The translations under genes were made by a program, and so were the position numbers. Shown here one piece after another: positions 1 through 7,843 of a stretch of 31,534 nucleotides of DNA. Below the pieces are notes generated by a model. That model was not told where the DNA came from. It made no database searches and saw nothing but the letters and a program-made list of their open reading frames with translations. Numbering within the stretch: position 1 is the first letter of the stretch; each line of letters starts with the position of its first letter. The DNA comes from Gammaproteobacteria bacterium RIFCSPHIGHO2_12_FULL_45_12 (GTDB lineage: Bacteria; Pseudomonadota; Gammaproteobacteria; DSM-16500), in assembly GCA_001801665.1 (NCBI GenBank), contig MGYH01000013.1, forward strand, positions 51-31,584, given 5' to 3'.

Positions 1-48
1 TATAGTGTCTTTACGGATAGGGCAATTAAAAAATACGCGTTTGCCGAC

Positions 49-780
49 CTATTCATTGCGCGCGACGCACCAGATGGTCAAGTGTTTGGCACCTTTTTTC
101 TTAAGCAATTGGCATAATTCCCGGAGTGTATGGCCGGTGGTCATGACATCATCAATGACAGCAAGGGAGCGATCGGTGTAGTCCTCGTTGCTGGCAAACG
201 CGTGAGCAACATTCTGCTTTCTTTGGCGGGCAGATAATCCGCTTTGCGCGGCGGTGGGTTTAATCCGTCTGACGCCGGTTAAATCGAGCGGGATGGCAAA
301 GTGTTTGGCGATGGGTTTGGCGATTTCAACGGCCTGATTGAAGCCGCGTGCTTGCAAGCGTGCAGGGTGCAGGGGGACGGGTAGTAATAAGTCAGGCAAG
401 GGTTTGCTTTGATACCAGTGTTCTTGAATGCGAGCGCAGAATAAGGTTCCAAGGGCCTTGGCGTGGCTTAATTGGTGTTGAAATTTAAGCTTTGTGATGA
501 GCTGGGTGATGGGTGCTTGATAAGGGAATAAGGCATGGGTTTCATCGAATGGAGGTGGATGGTTGAGACAGGCACCACAGGTGGCAGAGGTGCTATGTAA
601 TTTTTGTGCGCATCGAGGGCAGTTTTGGGTTGAAATGGGCAAGTCTTTGTAGCAGTCTGAGCAGAGAGAGTGGGGGTTGCGGGTTGAGGTGCCGCACAAG
701 AGGCAGCAAGGCGGTAATAGGGTTAAGGTGATGGGTTGGATGAGATGAGAATACAGCATGATGAATTTATCTAAAAACAT
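49..780 (-). CDS. comF: ComF family phosphoribosyltransferase-like protein
   Basis: This 243-residue protein has the usual ComF architecture. The N-terminal region carries repeated Cys-x2-Cys pairs (CCLLC, CSDC, CPRC, CGAC) that would form zinc ribbons. The C-terminal half is a type I phosphoribosyltransferase fold with the PRPP loop VIDDVMTTGHT near residue 210 and the conserved RGFNQA segment. ComF proteins are needed for uptake of transforming DNA in competent bacteria, probably acting in the cytoplasm on the incoming strand. The start at 780 is preceded by GGAG at a good distance. An internal ATG at 759 lacks such a site. The 5' end overlaps bioC on the other strand by 23 bases, so the two divergent genes have no free intergenic space. 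Confidence 0.93.
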   Translation of the reverse strand: MFLDKFIMLYSHLIQPITLTLLPPCCLLCGTSTRNPHSLCSDCYKDLPISTQNCPRCAQKLHSTSATCGACLNHPPPFDETHALFPYQAPITQLITKLKFQHQLSHAKALGTLFCARIQEHWYQSKPLPDLLLPVPLHPARLQARGFNQAVEIAKPIAKHFAIPLDLTGVRRIKPTAAQSGLSARQRKQNVAHAFASNEDYTDRSLAVIDDVMTTGHTLRELCQLLKKKGAKHLTIWCVARNE

Positions 781-1555
781 AAGTGGGTCTCCGGTTGATT
801 ATGCGGAAGCGTCAATTTTGGCGCGGGAAGTGGGTGGTGAAATGCTCTCGCGGCTGGATTGGGTGACGTTGAAGCCGCGTGTGATTGTGGAGGCGGGATG
901 TAAAACGGGGTGGGTGAGCGCGCGTTTGGCTGAGCGTTATCCGGATGCCGTCATTGCAGCGGTTGATTTGTCCGCGCCAATGCTCAAATGGAGTCAGCAG
1001 CAAAAAGTGCCTGCTGTCTGCCTGCAGGCAGAGGTTAACGCATTGCCGTTTCAAACGGCCTCAGTTGACCTCGTGTGCGCTAATCTGGTGCTGCCTTGGG
1101 TGGCAGATTACCAGGCAGCATTAAAAGAGTGGCGCCGTGTCTTGAAACCCAATGGTTTGTTGATGTTAACGGCATTTGGGCTGGATACCTTGTGTGAATG
1201 GCGGGATATGTTTTTTGAGGAGCACCTGCCCAACTTGTGGGATATGCACGATTTGGGGGATGGGTTGGCGCAGCAGGGGTTTGAGGAGCCGGTATTAGAT
1301 GTGAGCCACTATACCATGACTTATCGAGAGAAAGAAAAATTTATTCATGAATTAAGGGCGACAGGCATGTTGGTGGGCGCGCCGGATTTAAGGGGGTTGC
1401 AGGCAGTTCATTTGTCGGAAGGTGACGTGTTGTCCGTGACGTATGAAGTGGCCTACGCACATGCGTTTGCTCCGGCACTGCGTGCAACAGGCACCTCATC
1501 AGCCGGTGTGGTGAGTATTCCGTTAAGTGCGTTACGCCGCCAATTAAATCGGTAA
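758..1555 (+). CDS. bioC: Malonyl-ACP O-methyltransferase-like protein (BioC type)
   Basis: This is a class I SAM-dependent methyltransferase of 265 residues, the length expected for BioC, which methylates malonyl-ACP to start pimelate synthesis for biotin. Visible motifs are motif I (EAGCKTG, about residues 45-51), the post-I acidic AAVDLS, LVCANLVLPWV (motif II) and the RRVLKPNGLLMLTAFG segment followed by a TL..WR stretch, as in BioC. Motif I departs from the usual GxGxG because Lys sits at the middle Gly position. No other bio gene is in the window, so the call rests on family resemblance; a general class I methyltransferase remains possible. Start at 758 or the adjacent ATG at 761. Confidence 0.75.
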   Translation: MMNLSKNISGSPVDYAEASILAREVGGEMLSRLDWVTLKPRVIVEAGCKTGWVSARLAERYPDAVIAAVDLSAPMLKWSQQQKVPAVCLQAEVNALPFQTASVDLVCANLVLPWVADYQAALKEWRRVLKPNGLLMLTAFGLDTLCEWRDMFFEEHLPNLWDMHDLGDGLAQQGFEEPVLDVSHYTMTYREKEKFIHELRATGMLVGAPDLRGLQAVHLSEGDVLSVTYEVAYAHAFAPALRATGTSSAGVVSIPLSALRRQLNR

Positions 1556-1687
1556 GTTAGCGGCGCCAGATGGTTAATGATAGGAGCGAGGACGCTTACG
1601 AGCAAAATTACGCTATTATTTTCCTAGGTTTAGAAAATAGATTTTGGCTGTTGTTTTTATTAGGGCTAGAGGGGGCGGAATAATATC

Positions 1688-1888
1688 ATGGTAATAGCAG
1701 TGGTTGTGACTGGTGCCAGTGCAGGTATTAGAATGACAAACATAGTATCTTCAGATTGTTCTGGGAAATTTTTAAAATCTTCTCTCTTTAGATCATTGAA
1801 AAGTTCAAAATACATAACGACTGCGGTAATCTCAATAGTTAGTGTTATAGCGGGAGTGTTGATTGAAGAAATATTGTGTAAACAGTAA
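1688..1888 (+). CDS. Small hydrophobic protein of unknown function
   Basis: A 66-residue ORF lies just after the change to AT-rich DNA and 26 bases before an MFS exporter gene. A purine-rich stretch (GGGGGCGGA) precedes the ATG. The N-terminus is hydrophobic (MVIAVVVTGASAGI), the middle is rich in Ser, Lys and Phe (SSDCSGKFLKSSLFRSLKSSK), and residues 43-62 form a likely membrane helix ending in EEILCKQ. It contains two Cys. I do not recognise a family. Its position at the head of an operon with an exporter and a peptide-activating enzyme makes a small precursor or accessory membrane peptide conceivable, but this is speculative. It could also be a chance ORF. Confidence 0.4.
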   Translation: MVIAVVVTGASAGIRMTNIVSSDCSGKFLKSSLFRSLKSSKYITTAVISIVSVIAGVLIEEILCKQ

Positions 1889-1914
1889 TTGTATGTCTAT
1901 AGAGTAGAAGCAAT

Positions 1915-3141
1915 ATGGCGTCGCTTGGGAAAAAAATTAAGTTGGTGACAATAGATTATTGGGTGATGCTGGTAATGCTGTTCATCATGAAAGTTGGTCA
2001 ATTCATGATGTTTCCATTTCTGGCAATATATCTTTCTAGCTATGCTCATATAAGCGCTGCAATCATCGGAGTTGTGGTGGGTGTAGGTCCAGTGGTATAT
2101 GGAGTCGTCAGCTTGGTGGCTGGTGTGTTTGTGGATCGCTATGGGGTGAGACGTGCAATAGCCTTTTCCTTATTTTTTAGCGGGATCCTCATATATTTCT
2201 TTTTTTATCAGCATTCAATAATCTGGTTTTTTATTATGAGCGCATTAACAGGTGCTACTAGGTCATTTTTTGATGTTGGTTTTAAGGCATACAAAATTTC
2301 AGAAGCAACTCCAGAAATGAGAAGGTTTTATTTCAGTCTGCGCTACAGCGTAGCAAATAGCGCGGCAGCAGTTGGGCCGGTGTTGGGGGCATATTTTGCG
2401 ACTTCAAATTCAAATTTACCTTTTAAAATAATTTGTATCACATATCTTATTCTGTTCGGCATTTCCATGATTGTGCTACACGATAGTGCTCATGCGCAGC
2501 AATCAAAGGTTTCATCCGCAAAACCTCTTCAAGATTTATTAGTCACCATTAAAAATGATAGGTCATTATTGTTGCTGGTTTTGATTAGCACAATAATATT
2601 GGGAATATATTCTCAGCTTGACTCAACATTGCCCCTATACCTTAGTTCCACTTTACCGAAGGGTATTCAAATTTACTCACTTATGCTGATCATTAATGCA
2701 GTTGGTTGTGCCTCACTTCAAGTGCTGGTTAGTCACGCATCTCAACATTATGAAGAAAAAGCAATATGTATCTACGCTATGATCTTATTTGCAACAGGGT
2801 ACTTTATCATCACATTGTCTTTAGCAGTGCCAGCATTGATATTGGCCTCATTAATTATCGTGTTAGCTGAAACTCTGATTATGCCGCATAATGATCTATT
2901 AGTTAGCAAAATTGCCCCTGCTAATCGTATAGGCACCTATTATGGAACGACTGGCTTGGCGATGATTGGGGTAGGTGTGGGGCCAATGATTGGTGGGTGT
3001 ATCTATGACCTGCTTGGCCCGCAAGCGGTGTTTTTTACATTCGGCTTCTTATGTCTTGCAACAATTTTCTTGTATATAAAGTTGTTGCAAAGGATATCAA
3101 ATAGTGCGGCTGTTAACGATGGAAAGCTGAGTCTTGCATGA
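1915..3141 (+). CDS. MFS transporter (probable drug/peptide exporter)
   Basis: This 408-residue protein has about 12 hydrophobic segments and the major facilitator motif A in the loop after helix 2 (GVFVDRYGVRRAI, about residues 71-83). A second glycine-rich segment (GVGVGPMIGGCIYD) sits near the C-terminus. It belongs to the inner-membrane drug/proton antiporter-like MFS group. It is followed on the same strand by an unknown 186-aa gene and an E1-like adenylating enzyme, which makes export of a modified peptide or nucleotide conjugate plausible, comparable to the MccC exporter of microcin C. The substrate cannot be deduced from sequence. A weak ribosome binding site (GTAGAAG) precedes the ATG. 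Confidence 0.85.
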   Translation: MASLGKKIKLVTIDYWVMLVMLFIMKVGQFMMFPFLAIYLSSYAHISAAIIGVVVGVGPVVYGVVSLVAGVFVDRYGVRRAIAFSLFFSGILIYFFFYQHSIIWFFIMSALTGATRSFFDVGFKAYKISEATPEMRRFYFSLRYSVANSAAAVGPVLGAYFATSNSNLPFKIICITYLILFGISMIVLHDSAHAQQSKVSSAKPLQDLLVTIKNDRSLLLLVLISTIILGIYSQLDSTLPLYLSSTLPKGIQIYSLMLIINAVGCASLQVLVSHASQHYEEKAICIYAMILFATGYFIITLSLAVPALILASLIIVLAETLIMPHNDLLVSKIAPANRIGTYYGTTGLAMIGVGVGPMIGGCIYDLLGPQAVFFTFGFLCLATIFLYIKLLQRISNSAAVNDGKLSLA

Positions 3142-3181
3142 AGATCATTGATTTGTGAGACGTGATTAGTATATTGATGAG

Positions 3182-3190
3182 TGCTATATT
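3182..3190 (+). promoter_or_regulatory. Possible extended -10 promoter element
   Basis: TGCTATATT matches an extended -10 (TGn plus TATATT). A poor -35 (GTGATT, 3162-3167) lies 17 bases upstream. It would fire toward the 186-aa gene at 3246. A separate TATAAT at 3202-3207 has no -35 at a good distance. The assignment is by eye only. Confidence 0.25.
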
Positions 3191-3245
3191 GGCATGATCT
3201 TTATAATGCCATGCCAGTTGGCGGCTGACAGAGAGGTTAGTAGTT

Positions 3246-3806
3246 GTGCTAAAAATTAAACATTTTAAATCATTCATTCGCCAAACATTTGAGGTTTCGT
3301 TGAATGTATATGCGTGGGTCCGGTCAATAGATAAGCATTACATTCGTATTGAGGAAATTAATACGACTACTCAGGAGATTGTAGTTCATAGCCCAGGTAT
3401 GCGTACAATTTTAAAGCTTTCTATTGCTGAAGCAATTGGTGATCCCAATATTCTGTGTCGTCTAATTCCAATACAGGCTTGTTGGCTGGGCTACTACTCA
3501 AGTTTGTCACCAGAAGAGTGCAAAGGTCTTTTTGTGGAGCGAAAAGGATTATTGCTGCGTTTTAAAAAGGGTCGTTACAAAATGCTATCGTTAGATAGAA
3601 AGGGTATGATTTCATTCTTGGATGCGCGGACAAATACCACTCATACACAACGCCCTGTTTCTATCGCTCAAGATCCTGCCCTTATTAGTTCATTTGATCC
3701 ATCGCAGGCTTGCTATATAGGTATGCTTGCTGGAATCGATAGATTGAAAGGCAAGCCAAGCTCAATAATTGGATATCAAGCGCCAAAATTACGCCTCGTT
3801 AAATAA
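3246..3806 (+). CDS. Hypothetical protein, 186 aa
   Basis: I do not recognise this protein. It begins with GTG, supported by GAGG nine bases upstream. It is soluble by inspection, basic at the N-terminus (MLKIKHFKSFIRQ), and seems to consist of short beta-rich segments (HYIRIEEINTTTQEIVVHS and GLLLRFKKGRYKMLSLDRKG). A tail with SSFDPSQACYIGMLAGIDRLKG contains a second Cys. It shares strand and spacing with the MFS gene upstream and the E1-like gene downstream, so it may belong to the same operon. Nothing in it indicates an enzyme active site. Confidence 0.7.
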   Translation: MLKIKHFKSFIRQTFEVSLNVYAWVRSIDKHYIRIEEINTTTQEIVVHSPGMRTILKLSIAEAIGDPNILCRLIPIQACWLGYYSSLSPEECKGLFVERKGLLLRFKKGRYKMLSLDRKGMISFLDARTNTTHTQRPVSIAQDPALISSFDPSQACYIGMLAGIDRLKGKPSSIIGYQAPKLRLVK

Positions 3807-3911
3807 GAAGTTTTTTGCGGAAATCGGGTGTACTTATAGGTAGTTTTGTGTTACATCTTCTTTTGAAGATATGTTAATTGTGTAAAAATGAAAATGGTTA
3901 AGGATAATACA

Positions 3912-3983
3912 ATGAAAGTTAGCACAAGATTCAAAGTCAGGTATGTTAATGTCAGTATTGCAGGAAGTGCCATGCCTTATTAG
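3912..3983 (+). CDS. Short ORF upstream of E1-like enzyme (candidate precursor peptide)
   Basis: A 23-codon ORF (begins MKVSTRFKVR, ends SAMPY) has a near-ideal ribosome binding site: AAGGA at 3900-3904, seven bases before the ATG. The frame is open from an earlier ATG at 3888, which lacks a ribosome binding site. The peptide is basic in its first half and small/hydrophobic in its second. It ends 41 bases before the gene for a PqqD-ThiF enzyme of the type that activates peptide C-termini, and a 7-bp hairpin covers its last codons and stop. In microcin C systems a tiny mccA gene sits in exactly this place. Against that specific identity, known MccA peptides end in Asn and this one ends in Tyr. 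Confidence 0.4.
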   Translation: MKVSTRFKVRYVNVSIAGSAMPY

Positions 3984-3989
3984 CATGGC
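3969..3989 (+). promoter_or_regulatory. Hairpin at the end of the short ORF, before the E1-like gene
   Basis: GCCATGC (3969-3975) and GCATGGC (3983-3989) form a perfect 7-bp stem with a 7-base loop. The stem overlaps the stop codon of the 23-codon ORF and a T-rich stretch follows. It could act as a partial terminator or RNA-stabilising structure that makes the short transcript more abundant than the downstream enzyme message, as reported between mccA and mccB. Confidence 0.45.
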
Positions 3990-4024
3990 TGTTATTTGTT
4001 CTATATATTTATGTCGGTAATCTA

Positions 4025-5125
4025 ATGAAACCACGGCTTAAACCATTCGTTGAGTATTGCTACAGCAATGGCAAAATTTCATTTTTTGCTCGTCCTGGGG
4101 TAGCCATCGAAATTGATGATCAGAATAAGTATGTTCTAACAGCATGTCAGTTGTTGGATGGTTGTCGTGATATTCAGGATCTTAAATCTAGTCTGTCAAA
4201 AATTTACCCTGAAGATGCAGAAAATATCGAGGAGTTGCTTGAGCTTCTTGATTCGGAAGGGCTTCTGGAAGATGTCTCTACTTTTGATCGTGGGGGCTTG
4301 ACTGAGTATGATGTCGAGCGATGGTCAAGAAATGCCGAGTTTTTTGGAGCATATTGTAAGTCTAATGAAAACAAATTCTCTCATCAGAAAAAAATCAAGA
4401 ATACAAAAGTTACGTTGCTAGGTTTGGGTGGCGTTGGTTCAAGTGTATTAATGAACCTTGCAGCATTAGGTGTTAAAAATATCCGGATAGTTGACTTTGA
4501 CAAAGTTGAGTTGTCAAACCTTAATCGGCAGGTAATTTATAATGAAGCTGATATTGGAAAATTCAAAGCCGAAATTGCTAGGGATAAAATTCTTGCCTTT
4601 TATCCTGACGCAAATATAGAACCTGTCTCTTTAAAAATCGCATCATCGTTGGATATAGAAAATTTAATAGATGGGCGGGATTTTGTAATCAATGCGGCAG
4701 ATCAGCCAAGAGGCGAAATGATTGATTGGTTGAATGTTGCGTGTGTTAATAAGCGGAAGCCATTTATTTGCGGAGCTTTAGATTATAGGTATGCAGTCTG
4801 CTATTCAGTTGTTCCGGGTCAGTCAGGTTGTATTGAGTGTTGGAAGGTGGGTGCTAGACAGTCTAGTCGCATTTTTCAAGATTACTTAAATCAGGATGGA
4901 TTTTTCCCAGCTCCATCACTTAATGTCGCAATCATGCCTTTTATTTCAATTGTCGGTGGTTTGGTTGCTGCGGATTTCTTGAAAATAGTGACGGGCATCA
5001 AAAAACCCGCATCGCTTGGAAAGTTACAATCATTTGATTTTGAAACAGGTCATATTTCAATTATTGAAAGCTGGGAAAAGAATGCAGAATGCCTCATGTG
5101 CGGCGAATTAGTTAGCGCGAATTAA
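4025..5125 (+). CDS. E1-like ThiF/MccB-type adenylating enzyme with N-terminal PqqD-like domain
   Basis: Residues 1-90 resemble a PqqD-like RiPP recognition element (winged-helix peptide clamp). Residues 122-366 are a ThiF/MoeB/UBA1 adenylation domain. Visible features are the nucleotide loop GLGGVGS (133-139), VDFDKVELSNLNRQ (156-169) with the conserved Asp and the Asn/Arg pair, and two zinc-binding pairs CIEC (269-272) and CMCG-type CLMC (356-359). Enzymes of this layout, such as MccB, bind a small peptide with the N-terminal clamp and adenylate its C-terminal carboxylate; others act in azole RiPP pathways. The neighbours (short ORF, exporter) fit a peptide-modifying role. No strong ribosome binding site is seen before the ATG. 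The gene overlaps the convergent VUT gene by 18 bases. Confidence 0.85.
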   Translation: MKPRLKPFVEYCYSNGKISFFARPGVAIEIDDQNKYVLTACQLLDGCRDIQDLKSSLSKIYPEDAENIEELLELLDSEGLLEDVSTFDRGGLTEYDVERWSRNAEFFGAYCKSNENKFSHQKKIKNTKVTLLGLGGVGSSVLMNLAALGVKNIRIVDFDKVELSNLNRQVIYNEADIGKFKAEIARDKILAFYPDANIEPVSLKIASSLDIENLIDGRDFVINAADQPRGEMIDWLNVACVNKRKPFICGALDYRYAVCYSVVPGQSGCIECWKVGARQSSRIFQDYLNQDGFFPAPSLNVAIMPFISIVGGLVAADFLKIVTGIKKPASLGKLQSFDFETGHISIIESWEKNAECLMCGELVSAN

Positions 5126-5797
5126 GTCTTTGAACGGGTTCAGTTCTTTATCGTAGCTATAAACATCTATTCCTTCTTTTTCTTTTAGCAATTGTGCAAT
5201 CATTTGGCCTATTGGCGATACAAAAACAGCAAAAACCATCTTGTAAATATAAGCATAAAGAATAACATACATAATAGTTTTGATAGATAGGATGCCACCA
5301 AGTGCGATTAGCACTGATATAATTAGTGCAAATCCCTCCCCAATAATTGACGAGGCAATACTTCGAAGCCAGAAGTGTTTGCCTTTTAAGATTACCTTCC
5401 ATTTTGACATGCAGTAAATATTCGTAAATGCACCAATAAATATACCAAGTGTTTGAGCTGTAATGGCTCTTAATAATGGGTTCAGTACTACATAGTAGGC
5501 GTTATATTGATTAGCTGTGGGTGAGGGGGTTAGGGATACTAGATAAGTGAGAATGGTAAACACAAAATCGCATAAGATCCCGCACCATATCATGTTTTTT
5601 GCTATTTTATATCCATAAACCTCAGTAACGATGTCACTAATTATAAAGGTTAGTGGAAAAATGATGGAGGAGGCCATCATTATAATAAAGCTTAAGCTGA
5701 TTTCTTTATATGAATAGACTAGTGAGGCAAGGTCAACAGTGATATACAGCATCACTAGTGGCATTAAAAATTGAAAGTTTTTTATTTTTTTATTCAT
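5108..5797 (-). CDS. VUT family (YhhQ-like) queuosine-precursor-type transporter
   Basis: This inner-membrane protein of 229 residues has about six hydrophobic segments and the VUT family signatures: an ISDIVTEVYGY loop after the second segment, WLRSIASSIIGE in the middle, and a polar C-terminus with DVYSYDKELNPF. Members such as YhhQ import the queuosine precursors preQ0/preQ1. The start at 5797 is chosen because its ATGA overlaps the stop of the upstream dipeptidase gene, the usual sign of translational coupling. The pairing with an M19 dipeptidase inside an accessory island is unusual for a tRNA-salvage transporter, so a different substrate is possible. Confidence 0.82.
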   Translation of the reverse strand: MNKKIKNFQFLMPLVMLYITVDLASLVYSYKEISLSFIIMMASSIIFPLTFIISDIVTEVYGYKIAKNMIWCGILCDFVFTILTYLVSLTPSPTANQYNAYYVVLNPLLRAITAQTLGIFIGAFTNIYCMSKWKVILKGKHFWLRSIASSIIGEGFALIISVLIALGGILSIKTIMYVILYAYIYKMVFAVFVSPIGQMIAQLLKEKEGIDVYSYDKELNPFKDLIRAN

Positions 5798-6768
5798 TCG
5801 CCCCAAACCTGTTTGACAACGCGCATGAAATTTCCGCCCATGATAGCTTGAATCTCATGAGCTTTATAGCCGCGATTGGTAAGTTCATTGAGTATTGCTG
5901 GTATTTGTTCAGGTATTAATAACTCCACATTAGTAAAATGTTGCTCATGTGGAAATAGATGTGGGCTCGCTTTTACAGCGGCTTTTACCTCATCATGATC
6001 CAGAATGTAATCTAATCCTATGCCAACGTGGCTTGAGCCAACTAGCTGGGTAACATATTCAATGTGGTCTGCAACTAGGGAGACAGTTGGTTCTTTGCTT
6101 CCCAAAAAGATACTAATTCCGTTTATGCCAATTACTCCTCCTGTTTCGGCGCATCCTTTAATTTGTTCATCGGTTATATTTCTGGGGTGTTTATGCATAC
6201 CCATGGGATTGGCGTGTGAAAAGACAACGGGCTGTGCAGACAGTGTAAATATGTCGAATGTTGTTTTTATCCCTGCGTGGGAGCAGTCTACTACTATGCC
6301 TGATTCGTTCATTTTTCTGATAATTCTTGCGCCAATAGTTGTTAGGCCCGTGTCATTGTCAAGGCATCCACCGGCTGCGTAATTATTTTTATTATAAGCA
6401 AGTAGCATTTGTTTTACGCCAAGTTTTTTGTATGTGTCAAGCATGTCAATATGGTTTTCTAGTGAGTTAACCCCTTCGAGATCAAATGCAACACCAAGTT
6501 TTTTGGTTTGTTTGCAGTGTTCAATATCCTTTGCCGTTGTAACTAAAAAATACTCATTTGAGTTGATCTGGATAAAATCTCTAAAACGATGAATGATGGA
6601 CAGAACTTCTTCCAGAGACATGTCACCATAACCAACATTGACAGAAACAAAATTAACGCCGGATGCTTTGTATCGCGCGAGGCCTGATAGATCTTTATTA
6701 GGCGCAAATGGCGGGCATGCATGCGCGTCATAAATAATGCTCATATTGGTGTTGTATTGGCTAGTCAT
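5794..6768 (-). CDS. Membrane dipeptidase (peptidase family M19)
   Basis: This 324-residue metallo-dipeptidase is of the renal dipeptidase family (PF01244), a TIM-barrel amidohydrolase-type enzyme with a binuclear zinc site. Visible features are IYDAHACPP near the N-terminus (metal His; the second ligand Asp of the common HxD motif is replaced by Cys, as in one M19 subgroup), AFDLEG (bridging Glu), DCSHAG and FSHANP (metal His residues), and HVGIGLDY (substrate-site Asp). No signal peptide is evident, so it should be cytoplasmic. Likely substrates are dipeptides or small amides. The start at 6768 is kept; an in-frame ATG at 6744 is possible. It forms an operon with the VUT transporter. Confidence 0.88.
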   Translation of the reverse strand: MTSQYNTNMSIIYDAHACPPFAPNKDLSGLARYKASGVNFVSVNVGYGDMSLEEVLSIIHRFRDFIQINSNEYFLVTTAKDIEHCKQTKKLGVAFDLEGVNSLENHIDMLDTYKKLGVKQMLLAYNKNNYAAGGCLDNDTGLTTIGARIIRKMNESGIVVDCSHAGIKTTFDIFTLSAQPVVFSHANPMGMHKHPRNITDEQIKGCAETGGVIGINGISIFLGSKEPTVSLVADHIEYVTQLVGSSHVGIGLDYILDHDEVKAAVKASPHLFPHEQHFTNVELLIPEQIPAILNELTNRGYKAHEIQAIMGGNFMRVVKQVWGE

Positions 6769-6810
6769 CAGTGGGACTGTCTCGTTTGTGAAAATATCTT
6801 AATTTTTGTT

Positions 6811-6840
6811 ATAACAATAACGCTTAAAGGGATAATCAAC
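6811..6840 (-). promoter_or_regulatory. Possible promoter for the dipeptidase-VUT operon
   Basis: On the minus strand a TTGATT hexamer is followed after 17 bases by TGTTAT, about 45 bases before the dipeptidase start. A 12-bp palindrome TTGTTATAACAA (6806-6817) overlaps this -10 and could be a regulator site. The rest of the 265-base gap 6769-7033 shows nothing else I can name. Confidence 0.25.
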
Positions 6841-7033
6841 TGCTTCATTTTGATTCAATAACGCCATTTAGCCGGACTGTCATGCAAAGATCCGTTGATT
6901 TAAGGTGCTGCATATTAATCTTCGCTTCTGTTAATAATAAGATAAAACCACCTAAAATGTAAAATAAATATGCTGAATTATTCTAGGAAATAAATAACTT
7001 CCATGGATCTCCTATGTTTGATCATTTTGTTGC

Positions 7034-7684
7034 CTAGTGAAATTTAAATATTGATTTAACTAATACACCCAAATCTCTTATCTCTGCACTAAAAGTCTCA
7101 GGAGAGGAGTTTTTGCATATGGGGACTAGTTGCTTTACTGGGCCATCAATAGACAGCTCGCGCAGCGTTGCTTCACTCGTGTTAGGGAAATGGACAACAA
7201 TTAGATCCCCGTCTTCAGGCGTGATATTTGGATCAATGATAAGCGTCGACCCTATTGGGAAGCGAGGTTCCATGGAGGGTTTGCTGGTTAAAGCAAATGC
7301 ATTAGTTGATGAATATTCGGTAGTGATCCAGTTGTCCCAACTCACCGAATCTAACGTTCTTATAAGCTTGCTGGCCTCAAGGCAGTCAGACCAAGAAATA
7401 ATGGCGATTGATTGGGTATTTGCAGCGGTAGTTGTCATTGGTGGTACTGATGCGCTACCTGTTAGAAGCATATCAATTGTTACACCAAAAAAATCTGCTA
7501 ATGCTTTAAGGGTCGAGGCTCTTGGGTCGCCAGTTTTTCCTGACAAAATTTTATGCAAGGTTGGTTGTGGGATGTTGGTTCGCCGTGCCAGCTCAGCCTC
7601 AGTAATATTTCTTTCATCCATAAGCCGACGGAGTGTATTTGTCAGGTCATCGATTGATCCCAATGTTATCGCAAGATTTGTCAT
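7034..7684 (-). CDS. XRE/S24-type transcriptional repressor
   Basis: This 216-residue repressor has an N-terminal XRE helix-turn-helix (AELARRTNIPQPTLHKILSG) and a C-terminal LexA/CI-like S24 domain with the nucleophile motif KPSMEPRFPIGS. At the position where the catalytic Lys is normally found the sequence reads TLRELSIDG, with Arg, so self-cleavage may be lost. The ATG at 7684 is preferred over a GTG at 7693 because AGTGG lies five bases before it. The gene diverges from the AfsA-type biosynthetic cluster, with operator-like repeats over the facing promoter, so it is probably the local regulator of that cluster. Confidence 0.85.
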   Translation of the reverse strand: MTNLAITLGSIDDLTNTLRRLMDERNITEAELARRTNIPQPTLHKILSGKTGDPRASTLKALADFFGVTIDMLLTGSASVPPMTTTAANTQSIAIISWSDCLEASKLIRTLDSVSWDNWITTEYSSTNAFALTSKPSMEPRFPIGSTLIIDPNITPEDGDLIVVHFPNTSEATLRELSIDGPVKQLVPICKNSSPETFSAEIRDLGVLVKSIFKFH

Positions 7685-7843
7685 TTCGACCACTCTATAC
7701 CTAAAAAATAATTATATAAGGAATTATACATCATATTTTTGATTTAACAAGAATTGAGTACATATGAAGTTTTCACATAACTTATTGTTAAATATTATAA
7801 ATATGAAAATACAAAAATATAGATTATATATCAAAATTACTTT

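Noticed and set aside
1688..1740. TGASAGI at the start of the 66-residue ORF resembles an SDR cofactor loop
   Set aside because: The rest of the peptide has no Rossmann continuation or catalytic YxxxK.
3888..3911. In-frame upstream ATG that would extend the short ORF to 31 codons
   Set aside because: No ribosome binding site before 3888, while the ATG at 3912 has an ideal one.
6020..6382. 120-codon plus-strand ORF
   Set aside because: Antisense to the M19 dipeptidase, which has clear active-site motifs.
7113..7742. 209-codon ORF opposite the S24 repressor
   Set aside because: Lies antisense to a well-supported repressor gene and has no recognisable domain.
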